64,000 bases of DNA from assembly GCF_003287975.1 (NCBI RefSeq), contig NZ_QMKQ01000001.1:434001-498000 (forward strand). The letters run 5' to 3'. Positions 1 through 7,845 of this stretch are shown piece after piece; the first letter of the stretch is position 1; every line of letters begins with the position of its first letter. The DNA comes from Arthrobacter sp. AQ5-05. GTDB taxonomy: Bacteria > Actinomycetota > Actinomycetes > Actinomycetales > Micrococcaceae. The translations under genes and the position numbers were made by a program. Under the pieces are notes generated by a model. That model did no database searches and was not told the origin of the DNA. It was given only the letters and a program-made list of their open reading frames with translations.

Positions 1-111
1 TCTTTGCCACGGCAGCGGCGCAACGAATCTAACGCCACCACGTTCGATGCCGTTCGGGCGTCGACGCCCATGCGCCATGGCAGCAGTGCCCTGCTCGGGG
101 ATGTGGATTTG

Positions 112-339
112 TCAGGCGTGGTGGATCCCACCGACCCGGTGGGCGCCGTCCCACACCATTTCGCGAGGCCCCTCGGCCACAGCGTCCGTAGCCTTGGCCA
201 GATATCGCGCGCGAACCCTGGCTTCGAGATGCAAGTCCTCCGGCATCGATTCAACCATCAGGTCGTCCGGCCAATCCGAAACCGTCATCTCGCGGCCGTC
301 AAAAGGGCCGCCACGCAGCACAACCCGAACCGAATTCAT
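112..339 (-). CDS. Small hypothetical protein with GGPFDG motif
   Basis: 75-residue protein of unknown function, not assigned to a family. It opens MNSVRVVLRGGPFDG; a GGPFDG turn near the N-terminus recurs in short uncharacterised actinobacterial and phage proteins. I chose the ATG at 339 over an upstream start at 444 because GGGAG lies about 7 nt before it and the upstream extension is low-complexity. There is no signal peptide or membrane segment. It is divergent from the CPBP protease gene. The short length keeps confidence moderate. The first 111 bases of the window, downstream of its stop, show no supportable gene. Confidence 0.55.
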   Translation of the reverse strand: MNSVRVVLRGGPFDGREMTVSDWPDDLMVESMPEDLHLEARVRARYLAKATDAVAEGPREMVWDGAHRVGGIHHA

Positions 340-645
340 GATCGCGCTCCCGCGTCCGTTGCCAGTTCTCGGGTTTCCATGGTTCCATCCTTGATCGCCG
401 TTGCCCACTGTCGCAAGCGCTTGCCGTGGTTTCCTCAGCTTCACGCAGCCGGGTCAGTTTCGCAATAGCCTTCAGACCTGACAGGGGTGCGGCCCGAAGC
501 GGGGAGGTCGCTGCCGGGCCACCGGGAAGATCCGCACAAGGAATGACGCCGGGGTCCGGGTTGGCATGGCAGGGTTGAAGGGTGCCCGTACGGGTCATCG
601 GGCCATCGGAGCCCAATCCGCCCACGAAGGAAGGCGTCATCGGAC
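340..645. other. Intergenic gap between divergent genes
   Basis: About 300 bases between the divergent small hypothetical gene and the CPBP protease gene. Overlapping open frames exist on both strands but none has a convincing start or protein-like composition. I see no strong hairpin. It presumably holds the two promoters, but no clear -35/-10 pair stands out. Confidence 0.4.
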
Positions 646-1581
646 GTGGACCGCAACCTGCGAGCAATCCTGTACTTCACGGCCATCTCCTGCGGGCTGG
701 CGTGGCTGGTGGCATGGCCGCTGTGGCAGGGCGACGGATTGCTCGACACCAGGTTCGGGGTGGTTGCCCTGGCAATGATGTTCACGCCCGCGGTCGCGGC
801 CCTCGCCATGGTCTTCATCGTCGAACGTCCCGCTGCCAAGCTTCGCTCGCTGGGGCTGTGGCCATTGAAACCCGCGGGCCGGCTGCTGAGGTTCTTGGCC
901 TTGGCTTTCATCGTCCCGGTGGCACTGATCCTGGTGGCACTTCCCGTCGGGGATGCGCTGGGGGTCTACCGCGCGGATTTCACCGGTTTCTCCGCCTTCA
1001 AGGCGATGCTGGCCACAGCCGGCGAGGGCGAATTGCCCCTGCCTATCGAAACGCTGGTGGCACTGCAGTTCGTCAATGTGCTGATCGGTGCGCTCATCAA
1101 CCTGCTTCCGGCCCTGGGTGAAGAACTCGGTTGGCGCGGCTGGCTGTTGCCCAAGCTCATGCCCTACGGCCCGGTGAAGGCGATTGTCGTGTCGGGCATC
1201 ATCTGGGGTGCCTGGCATGCTCCACTGGTCCTGCTGGGCTACAACTACCCCTTGGCACCCGGTTGGCTGGGGATGCTCATGATGATCGGCATGTGCATCC
1301 TCGTGGGAGCGGCCTTCGGGTGGCTGCGCCTTCGTTCCGCTTCGGTGTGGCCCGCCGCGCTGGCGCATGGCACATTCAATGCCGCGGCAGGCTTCTCCTT
1401 GGTCTTCGCCGCGGCCGGCGCCCCGATCAACACCGTCAACGCGACGATCCTTGGCTGGTCCGGGTGGATCGTCCCGCTGTTGCTGGCCATCGTGCTGCTC
1501 GCCACCAAGCAGTTCCACGAGGCGCCCGCAAGCGGGAACCGGGCCGGCCAGTTCCCCACACACCCACCGGCGGCAGGCTAG
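646..1581 (+). CDS. CPBP family intramembrane metalloprotease
   Basis: 311-residue integral membrane protein of the CPBP (CAAX protease / bacteriocin-processing, Abi) family. The family signature is visible: EELGWRGWLLP near residue 158, GAWHAPL near residue 190, and AHGTFNA near residue 242, supplying the Glu-Glu and two His residues of the proposed active site. About eight hydrophobic segments are present. The start is a GTG preceded by AAGGAAGG 11 nt upstream. Family members process prenylated or peptide substrates in the membrane; the substrate here is unknown. It stands alone, before a separate ssb gene. Confidence 0.85.
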   Translation: MDRNLRAILYFTAISCGLAWLVAWPLWQGDGLLDTRFGVVALAMMFTPAVAALAMVFIVERPAAKLRSLGLWPLKPAGRLLRFLALAFIVPVALILVALPVGDALGVYRADFTGFSAFKAMLATAGEGELPLPIETLVALQFVNVLIGALINLLPALGEELGWRGWLLPKLMPYGPVKAIVVSGIIWGAWHAPLVLLGYNYPLAPGWLGMLMMIGMCILVGAAFGWLRLRSASVWPAALAHGTFNAAAGFSLVFAAAGAPINTVNATILGWSGWIVPLLLAIVLLATKQFHEAPASGNRAGQFPTHPPAAG

Positions 1582-1702
1582 TTTTCGGCGCCAGGGCTTC
1601 TCCACAACCGGGAACCGGGCGGGCATCTCACTTCTCCCGCAGCGCCACACTGGGTGGACGAGGCGGGAAATGCCTGCCGACTTCCGAGCATTGGAGTGCA
1701 CC

Positions 1703-2197
1703 ATGACGGACCACATTACGTTGCGCGGTGTGGTGGGAACCGAACCCCGCCAGAGCGGTGAAGGCAGCGGCACGCTCATCGCAAAATTCCGCCTGGTCAG
1801 CAACGAGCGGCGGCAGGACCCCGATACTGGGCAGTGGGCAGACGTCCACAGCAACTGGTACACCGTCTCCTGCTTCAGGGCCATGGCCACCAACCTGCTG
1901 GCCAGCATCCACATGGGCGACCACGTGGTGGTCTACGGCAAGATGCAGGTCCGCGAGTACGACCGGAAGGACGGGGCGCGCGGCTTCAGCGTGGACATCG
2001 AGGCCATGGCGCTGGGCCACGACGTCCGTTTCGGGGTCAGCCGCTTCGAACGGGTTCGGGGAGCCGGGGGCGAGGACAATGGGTCGCGGCGCACCCGTGC
2101 CGGCGAATCGGTCCACGGGCGCGAGGGGTCCAACGACGGGTTCCCGGTGACCGGCTGGCCGGACGCCGAACCCGAGACCGACACCGAGGCGGCCTGA
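1703..2197 (+). CDS. ssb: Single-stranded DNA-binding protein (accessory SSB)
   Basis: 164-residue OB-fold SSB. The fold covers roughly residues 1-110, with typical stretches FRLVSNERR, WYTVSCFR and GDHVVVYGKMQVREYD. I chose the ATG at 1703 because TGGAG precedes it by 6 nt and homology begins there. The C-terminal tail is acidic but ends PDAEPETDTEAA and lacks the DDDIPF-like tip that recruits repair and replication partners. There is no rpsF or rpsR neighbour, so this is probably not the essential replicative SSB but a second paralogue, as is common in actinobacteria. Confidence 0.85.
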   Translation: MTDHITLRGVVGTEPRQSGEGSGTLIAKFRLVSNERRQDPDTGQWADVHSNWYTVSCFRAMATNLLASIHMGDHVVVYGKMQVREYDRKDGARGFSVDIEAMALGHDVRFGVSRFERVRGAGGEDNGSRRTRAGESVHGREGSNDGFPVTGWPDAEPETDTEAA

Positions 2198-2229
2198 GGG
2201 CCCCGGGCGGCAAACGGGCCGGGAATGTG

Positions 2230-2264
2230 TGGGCGGCCACGGCATCGGATGCCGTGGCCGCCCA
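2230..2264 (+). terminator. Hairpin terminator after ssb
   Basis: GGGCGGCCACGGCAT and its exact reverse complement are separated by three bases, directly after the ssb stop. There is no T-run, as is common for terminators in this GC-rich group. Confidence 0.6.
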
Positions 2265-2309
2265 ATGTGTGCAGGAACATGCCGGCTGGGGGGAAACCGG
2301 CCGCGGAAA

Positions 2310-2340
2310 TTGTGAGGAAGTCAGCCCAAGGCACTAGCCT
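2310..2340 (+). promoter_or_regulatory. Promoter of ettA, probably leaderless
   Basis: TTGTGA at 2310-2315 and TAGCCT at 2335-2340 are separated by 19 nt. The ATG of ettA begins 7 nt after the -10 box, where transcription should start, and no good ribosome binding site precedes it. Confidence 0.4.
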
Positions 2341-2347
2341 TGAGGGC

Positions 2348-4030
2348 ATGGCGGAATTCATTTACACGATGACCAAGGCTCGCAAGGCCGTTGGCGACAA
2401 AGTCATTCTCGACGATGTCAGCATGTCGTTCTATCCAGGCGCAAAAATTGGCGTGGTTGGACCGAACGGTGCCGGCAAGTCCACGATCCTGAAGATCATG
2501 GCGGGGTTGGACATACCCTCCAACGGCGAGGCACGCCTCAGCCCGGGATACAGCGTTGGAATCCTGTTGCAGGAACCGCCGCTGAACGAAGAAAAGACCG
2601 TTCTGGGCAACGTCCAGGAAGGCGTCGGGGAAATCTATGAAAAGATCACCCGATTCAACGAGATCTCCGAAGAGATGGCCCAGGACGGCGCGGATTTCGA
2701 TGTGCTGCTCGAGGAAATGGGACACCTGCAGGAAGCCATCGACACGGCCGACGCGTGGGACATCGACTCCCAGCTCGAACAGGCCATGGATGCACTGCAG
2801 TGCCCACCGGGCGACTCCCCGGTTTCACATCTCTCCGGTGGCGAGCGCCGCCGCGTGGCGTTGTGCAAGCTTCTCTTGCAGAAGCCTGACCTGCTGCTCC
2901 TTGATGAGCCCACCAACCACTTGGACGCCGAGTCCGTGTCATGGCTCGAACAGCACCTGCAGGCCTACCACGGTGCAGTCCTTGCGGTGACCCACGATAG
3001 GTACTTCCTGGACCACGTGGCCCAGTGGATTGCCGAGGTCGACCGCGGGCGCCTGATCCCATACGAGGGAAACTACTCCACGTACCTGGACAAGAAGCGC
3101 GAACGCCTCGAAGTCCAGGGCAAGAAGGACCAGAAGCTTGCCAAGCGCCTGACCGAAGAACTCGAATGGGTTCGTTCCAACGCCAAGGGCCGCCAGACCA
3201 AGTCCAAGGCCCGTTTGGCACGCTACGAGGAAATGGCGTCCGAAGCGGAGCGCACCCGCAAGCTGGACTTCGAGGAAATCCAGATCCCGGCAGGGCCGCG
3301 ACTTGGCTCCCTGGTCATCGAGGCCAAGGACCTGAAGAAGGGCTACGGCGATCGGGTGTTGATCGACAACCTGTCCTTCACCCTGCCGCGCAACGGCATC
3401 GTCGGCGTCATCGGCCCGAACGGCGTGGGCAAGTCCACCTTGTTCAAGACCATCGTCGGCATGGAGCCGATCGACGGCGGCGAGCTGAAGATCGGCGACT
3501 CGGTCAAGATCTCCTACGTCGACCAGAACCGTGGCGGCATCGACCCGGAAAAGTCGCTGTGGGAAGTTGTTTCCGAGGGGAACGACTACATGTACGTCGG
3601 CCAGGTCGAGGTTCCCACACGCGCCTATGTTTCGGCATTCGGCTTCAAGGGCCCGGACCAGCAGAAGAAGGCAGGCGTGCTCTCCGGTGGTGAGCGCAAC
3701 CGCCTGAACCTGGCTCTGACCCTCAAACAGGGCGGCAACCTGCTGCTCCTTGATGAGCCGACCAACGACCTCGACGTCGAAACCCTCTCGTCGCTGGAAA
3801 ACGCGCTGCTCGAATTCCCGGGTTGCGCCGTGGTGGTATCGCACGACCGTTGGTTCCTCGACCGGGTTGCCACCCACATCCTGGCCTATGAGGGCACCGA
3901 TGAGGATCCGTCGAACTGGTACTGGTTCGAGGGCAACTTCGATTCCTACGAGGCCAACAAGGTCGAACGCATGGGCCCGGAGGCTGCCAAGCCGCACCGC
4001 GTCACCCACCGCCGCCTGACCCGCGACTAG
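2348..4030 (+). CDS. ettA: ABC-F translational throttle ATPase EttA
   Basis: 560-residue soluble ABC-F protein with two ATPase domains and no membrane segments. First Walker A GPNGAGKST near residue 40 and signature LSGGERRRVALCKLL; second Walker A GPNGVGKST near residue 358 and signature LSGGERNRLNLAL; both Walker B strands read LLLLDEPTN. The linker (residues about 240-320) is rich in Lys, Arg and Glu, as in EttA. EttA binds the ribosomal E site and gates the first peptide-bond steps according to ATP/ADP ratio. The start at 2348 fits homology. The terminator behind it is shared with the convergent thioesterase gene. Confidence 0.93.
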   Translation: MAEFIYTMTKARKAVGDKVILDDVSMSFYPGAKIGVVGPNGAGKSTILKIMAGLDIPSNGEARLSPGYSVGILLQEPPLNEEKTVLGNVQEGVGEIYEKITRFNEISEEMAQDGADFDVLLEEMGHLQEAIDTADAWDIDSQLEQAMDALQCPPGDSPVSHLSGGERRRVALCKLLLQKPDLLLLDEPTNHLDAESVSWLEQHLQAYHGAVLAVTHDRYFLDHVAQWIAEVDRGRLIPYEGNYSTYLDKKRERLEVQGKKDQKLAKRLTEELEWVRSNAKGRQTKSKARLARYEEMASEAERTRKLDFEEIQIPAGPRLGSLVIEAKDLKKGYGDRVLIDNLSFTLPRNGIVGVIGPNGVGKSTLFKTIVGMEPIDGGELKIGDSVKISYVDQNRGGIDPEKSLWEVVSEGNDYMYVGQVEVPTRAYVSAFGFKGPDQQKKAGVLSGGERNRLNLALTLKQGGNLLLLDEPTNDLDVETLSSLENALLEFPGCAVVVSHDRWFLDRVATHILAYEGTDEDPSNWYWFEGNFDSYEANKVERMGPEAAKPHRVTHRRLTRD

Positions 4031-4070
4031 CAGCCGGCGCGCCTTTCGGGCGCCTCGGTTCGGTCCACGA

Positions 4071-4125
4071 CAAAGGCCCGGATTCCGCTGGAAGAAATTC
4101 CGACGGGATCCGGGCCTTTGTTGTT
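4071..4125. terminator. Bidirectional terminator between ettA and tesB
   Basis: CAAAGGCCCGGATTCC at 4071-4086 pairs with GGGATCCGGGCCTTTG at 4105-4120 (one G-T pair), followed by TTGTTCTT on the plus strand. It sits between two convergent genes and can serve both. Confidence 0.75.
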
Positions 4126-4159
4126 CTTGGCCGGCAGTGCGCGGGGCCGCCCCCAGGGA

Positions 4160-5047
4160 CTAGTCTTCGTCCCGGGGCAGGCGGATCATGCCTTCCTGGG
4201 CGACGGTGGCCACCAGCTCTCCGGCTCGGTTGAAGATCCGCCCGGTCGCGAGCCCCCGGGCACCGGAAGCGCTGGGGGACTCCTGGACGTAGAGCAGCCA
4301 CTCATCGACGCGGAACGGACGGTGCCACCACATCGCGTGGTCGAGGCTGGCCACGGACATGCCGGGGGTGATCCAGGTCAGACCGTGGCGGCGCAGCACC
4401 GGCTCCAGCAGCGTGTAGTCGCTGGCATACGCCAGCGCGGCACGGTGCATGGCGTCGTCATCGGGCATGGCGGAGTTGGTCTTCATCCACACCGCGTTGG
4501 TCGCCGGACGGTCCGCGGGGCCCTTGAGGAAGAGCGGCTCGCTGATGTATCGGATGTCGAAGGGCCTGTCGAAGGCGTATTCCTTGGCCACCGGGTGGTC
4601 CAGGTCGCCAATCAGCTCTGCGGTGGTGGGCAGAGACTCGGGATCCGGGACGCCCTCGGGCATGGTGTCCTGGTGGTCGAGGCCCTCGGCGTGTGCCTGG
4701 AAGGACGCGATCATCGAGAGGATCGGCACGCCGTTCTGGTAGGCGTGGACCCGCCGGGCGGAAAATGAGCGCCCGTCGCGCAGCCGCTGCACCCCGAAGG
4801 TGATCGGCAGGCTCGCGTCCCCGGCGCGCAGGAAGTAGCCGTGCATCGAATGGATCGGCCGCTCCTCCGCGATGGTCTTGGAGGCGGCCATCACCGCCTG
4901 GCCGAGCACCTGGCCGCCAAAGACGCGGTTCCGGGCCTGGGGCGGGGTGTGGCCGACGAAGATGTCCTCGTCGGTGCGGGCCTCGGGATCGCCGGAGAGG
5001 TCCAGCAGGTCGATCAGCTTCGGGGTCGTGGTGTCTTGGGTACTCAC
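4160..5047 (-). CDS. tesB: Acyl-CoA thioesterase II (TesB family)
   Basis: 295-residue double-hotdog thioesterase that hydrolyses acyl-CoA to free acid and CoA. Recognisable blocks are NRVFGGQVLGQAV near residue 40, HSMHGYFLRAG near 67, DGRSFSARRVHAYQ near 90, and SLDHAMWWHRPF in the second hotdog. The usual catalytic Asp-Thr/Ser-Gln set is compatible with SLDHAMW and the following region. The start is a GTG at 5047, with AAGGAG 8 nt upstream; the longer reading has no better site. It is divergent from the hypothetical gene at 5215. Confidence 0.9.
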   Translation of the reverse strand: MSTQDTTTPKLIDLLDLSGDPEARTDEDIFVGHTPPQARNRVFGGQVLGQAVMAASKTIAEERPIHSMHGYFLRAGDASLPITFGVQRLRDGRSFSARRVHAYQNGVPILSMIASFQAHAEGLDHQDTMPEGVPDPESLPTTAELIGDLDHPVAKEYAFDRPFDIRYISEPLFLKGPADRPATNAVWMKTNSAMPDDDAMHRAALAYASDYTLLEPVLRRHGLTWITPGMSVASLDHAMWWHRPFRVDEWLLYVQESPSASGARGLATGRIFNRAGELVATVAQEGMIRLPRDED

Positions 5048-5214
5048 GTGTCTGCTCCTTGGAGGGGAGAAAAATGGATCTGGTAAGACACTATCGCCCC
5101 GGTGAGCCGTTCGCCGTATTCGCACCCGACGCCGCCCCGCGCCTCAGTGTCTTGTGTGTCTCCGAAGGACCGCTGCAATGGGCCGGCACGCCCCGGACAT
5201 GGAAGTATGAAGGC

Positions 5215-5874
5215 ATGGCAAGTGAATTCGTAGTACTCGAGGACCAGGAAACCGTTGCGGACCTGGCCACGTTCCTTTCCCGCGCGCGTTCGATCGAGGA
5301 CGGTGCGGTGATGATGCAGGCGGCCGGCAATGCCCTGGCCCTGTATGTCCCGGTGCTCTACCCGGAGCTCCTGGGCGATTCGGTTCCCACGGTGCTGGGG
5401 ATGCGCGCCGTGCGGCTCTCGGTCCCGGCAAAGGCGCAGGGCGTCTATGCGATCTCCGCGCTGACCGAGCGGCTGGCCCGGATGGGGACCACGTCCCTAG
5501 AGCTTTCGGTTCCCCCGGCAGAGGTCAACGCGTCGTGGGCGGGCCAGCATGTCCCGCGCGGCGGCTGGGACGCGGTGGCCACCCTGGCCGACGACATGCT
5601 GGTCGCCGAGGCGGTGCGCGGCATGGGCGTGGTGGCCCAGGCCCTGCCCGAAAACGCCGGGCGCCCGGTGCTCAAGACCGTGCGTGCCAGGATCTGGTCC
5701 TCGCCCGTCGAAGGGGTCGAGGCGGCGATGCCGCTGGCCATGGCCTTCGGTGCCCGGGCGCTGGGGTTCCTGCGCGAGGGGGAGGGTTCCACGCTGTTTT
5801 CCTCCGGCGCCTGGCTGCGGTTGGGCAGCACCGGAGGGAACGTGGTGGCACGCCAAGGCGGCATCCTGGGCTAG
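5215..5874 (+). CDS. Conserved hypothetical protein
   Basis: 219-residue soluble protein that I do not assign to a named family. Composition is ordinary for a globular actinobacterial protein: an acidic N-terminus (SEFVVLEDQETVADLATFLSR), alternating Ala/Val-rich strands, and no Cys cluster or membrane helix. I chose the ATG at 5215 with GAAGG just upstream. An ATG at 5074 also has a strong GGAGGGGAG site, but the extra 47 residues are not protein-like and overlap the tesB promoter region. Function is unknown. Confidence 0.6.
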   Translation: MASEFVVLEDQETVADLATFLSRARSIEDGAVMMQAAGNALALYVPVLYPELLGDSVPTVLGMRAVRLSVPAKAQGVYAISALTERLARMGTTSLELSVPPAEVNASWAGQHVPRGGWDAVATLADDMLVAEAVRGMGVVAQALPENAGRPVLKTVRARIWSSPVEGVEAAMPLAMAFGARALGFLREGEGSTLFSSGAWLRLGSTGGNVVARQGGILG

Positions 5875-5910
5875 CGGCCCGGATCCCGCGGGGTTCTTTC
5901 CCCGGAGCGG

Positions 5911-6489
5911 TTACTGGTCGGGCGCGTTCATCAGCGAGTGGGCGGCCCGGTCGAAGTAGTCCCAGAGGGTTGCCTCCTGCAGCGGCGGCAGTTCCAGCGA
6001 GTCCACGGCGATGCGCATGTGCTTGAGCCAGGTATCGCGGTTGTGCGAATTGATCGTGTACGGGACGTGGCGCATGCGCAGGCGGGGGTGCCCGCGGCGT
6101 TCGGAGTAGGTCTTGGGTCCGCCCCAGTACTGTTCCAGGAACAACTGCAGGCGCATGGTGGCCGGGCGCAGGTCCGTCTCCGGGTACATGGCACGGAATT
6201 CCAGGTCCTGCCCGACCGAGTCGTAGAAGGCCTCGGCCAGCTTGGCGAAGGTCTCCCGCCCGCCGACCTGCGCGTAGAACGTGCCCTCGTAGGCGGCCGG
6301 GTCGTGGTCGTCGTTGGGGGAGAGCTTGCCCTCGGGCAGGGCGTTGCTCAGCGAGGCACCGACCGGGCGCAATTGGCCCGGTTCCTCCCCGAAGGGGCGC
6401 AATTGCCCGATGCCCTCGCCGAAGCGGGTGGGCACCGGCAGCAGTGCCGGCTCGGGGGCGGGATCGGGGGCGGGGCGGTTCTCGTTCAC
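5911..6489 (-). CDS. glbO: Truncated haemoglobin, group II (GlbO-like)
   Basis: 192-residue protein whose C-terminal 120 residues are a 2-on-2 globin: TFYAQVGGRETFAKLAEAFYDSV, then LEQYWGGPKTYSERRGHPRLRMRH, which contains the group II WGGP signature and the proximal His of the F helix. Group II globins bind O2 and peroxide and are implicated in oxidative protection. The start is GTG at 6489, with AAAGGA about 9 nt upstream. The first 75 residues are Pro- and Glu-rich with two copies of a GQLRP-containing unit (FGEGIGQLRP, FGEEPGQLRP). This extension is longer than in mycobacterial GlbO. Confidence 0.88.
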   Translation of the reverse strand: MNENRPAPDPAPEPALLPVPTRFGEGIGQLRPFGEEPGQLRPVGASLSNALPEGKLSPNDDHDPAAYEGTFYAQVGGRETFAKLAEAFYDSVGQDLEFRAMYPETDLRPATMRLQLFLEQYWGGPKTYSERRGHPRLRMRHVPYTINSHNRDTWLKHMRIAVDSLELPPLQEATLWDYFDRAAHSLMNAPDQ

Positions 6490-6612
6490 GGTTCGGTGTC
6501 CTTTCAGTTCCCGGCTGCGGCCCGGGACCCTTTTTCCCATTATCCCGCGGGCCCCGCGGCGGACGGGCAGCTTTCGCGCAGGGCGTGAGATGACGGCCCC
6601 GGGCCCACGGGC

Positions 6613-7305
6613 CTACACCGCCTGGCCAAGGTGCCTGAGCGCCTCGCGTAACGACAGCGGGCTCATGTGCTCCCGGTGCGCCGCCACCCAGGCACGCACC
6701 CACTCGGGATCGGTCTTGGCGTATTGCCGCAGCGCCCAGCCCATGGCCTTGCGGATGAAGAACTCCCCGTCGCCCAGATTGGCGCAGAGCGCCTCCTCGA
6801 GCAGCGCGGTGTCGGTGTCCGCACCCAGGTGCAGCTGGCAGATCATCGACTGGCGCCGTTTCCACATGTTCGGATCCGTGCTCCAGCGGCGCATCATTGC
6901 AGCGAGGGGTTCCGGGTGGGCGAGCAGCAGCTGCCCAAGGGGCCGGGAGCATCCATCGACGATGTCCCACCAGGCGCCCTCAACGATCATGCGCTCATAC
7001 AGCGGCAGGAACTCCATGCGGCCGCGGCAGGCGGCCGCCGCGCAGATCTCCTGGGCGGCGTACCAGTGCTCTCGGTGCGTGGCCTGCGACCAGATTCCCG
7101 TGGCCAGCTCCAGCCGCTCCGGCACGCCGGTGGCGCCGAGCCTGCGGACCAGCTCGCGGGTGGTGCGCCGGAGCACGGGGACCGGAACGCCCAGGAACGG
7201 CTGCGTGGTTTTCATGTAGGCCTGCGCGCTCGCTGCCCGGCCGGCATCGGCCAGCGGCAGCAGCATCGCGGTCAGCAGGTCAACCGCCGGGGTGCCGGTG
7301 TCCAC
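6613..7305 (-). CDS. DNA alkylation repair protein (AlkD-like HEAT repeats)
   Basis: 230-residue, almost wholly alpha-helical protein of the DNA_alkylation family (AlkC/AlkD glycosylases that excise bulky alkylpurines through HEAT-like repeats). Family stretches include FLGVPVPVLRR near residue 37, WWDIVDGCSRPLG near 113, and DGEFFIRKAMGWALRQYAK near 180. The start is a GTG at 7305, three bases after the stop of the OsmC-family gene, so the two are probably co-transcribed and translationally coupled. The pairing suggests a shared response to reactive organic peroxides and alkylating damage, which is inference. Confidence 0.85.
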   Translation of the reverse strand: MDTGTPAVDLLTAMLLPLADAGRAASAQAYMKTTQPFLGVPVPVLRRTTRELVRRLGATGVPERLELATGIWSQATHREHWYAAQEICAAAACRGRMEFLPLYERMIVEGAWWDIVDGCSRPLGQLLLAHPEPLAAMMRRWSTDPNMWKRRQSMICQLHLGADTDTALLEEALCANLGDGEFFIRKAMGWALRQYAKTDPEWVRAWVAAHREHMSPLSLREALRHLGQAV

Positions 7306-7308
7306 GGT

Positions 7309-7782
7309 TCAGGCGCCCGGGGCCGCCGGGGCGTGGTGCACCGGGAAGTTCACGCTGCGGGCGATGAAGCACACGGCATTGGCCGCCGTGTGCAGGGAAT
7401 CGGCCAGTGCCCGCTGCGACTCGTCGCGCAATGCCACGCGCGGGGCGAGGTTCGCCTCGAGGAATTCCCCGCTGCCGTCGCGGTTCAGCCGCAGCACCCC
7501 GGAGGCGGCATCGGTGTAGCCGGTGACGACCAGGCCGTGCTGGACCGCCACGTGCAGGTAGGAGAGCATGTGGCACTGGGACAGCGCGGCCAGCAGCAGC
7601 TGCTCGGGGTTCCAGCGGTCCTTGTCCCCGTGGAACGTCGGGTCGGCGGTGCCGGGAAGATCGGGCAGGCCGGCGGCGCGGATCACGTGGTCGCGTCCGT
7701 AGCTGCGGTAGCCGGAGGTTCCTTCGCCGCGGTTGCCGGTCCAGGAGATGTCAACGCGATATTCGTGCAGTGCCAGGTTCAT
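7309..7782 (-). CDS. OsmC/Ohr family peroxiredoxin-like protein
   Basis: 157-residue OsmC-fold protein. The two conserved reactive cysteines are visible: LLLAALSQCHMLSYL near residue 77 and ANAVCFIARS near residue 138. OsmC/Ohr enzymes reduce organic hydroperoxides with thiol cofactors. This one resembles the YhfA/OsmC subgroup more than Ohr, but substrate cannot be decided. I chose the ATG at 7782, with GGGAG 1-5 nt before it, because the OsmC fold begins with MNLALHEYRVDISW. It is the first gene of a pair with the AlkD-like gene. Confidence 0.85.
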   Translation of the reverse strand: MNLALHEYRVDISWTGNRGEGTSGYRSYGRDHVIRAAGLPDLPGTADPTFHGDKDRWNPEQLLLAALSQCHMLSYLHVAVQHGLVVTGYTDAASGVLRLNRDGSGEFLEANLAPRVALRDESQRALADSLHTAANAVCFIARSVNFPVHHAPAAPGA

Positions 7783-7795
7783 GCTCCCATTCTCG

Positions 7796-7837
7796 CCCAA
7801 CCGGTGGTGCCGGCGCACGCCGGCACCACCGGTTGGG
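7796..7837 (-). terminator. Terminator of pepN
   Basis: A perfect 19-bp inverted repeat with loop gcac lies just past the pepN stop. It is G/C-rich with no T-run on the minus strand. It also lies in the OsmC promoter region. Confidence 0.65.
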
Positions 7838-7845
7838 CGGGCCGG

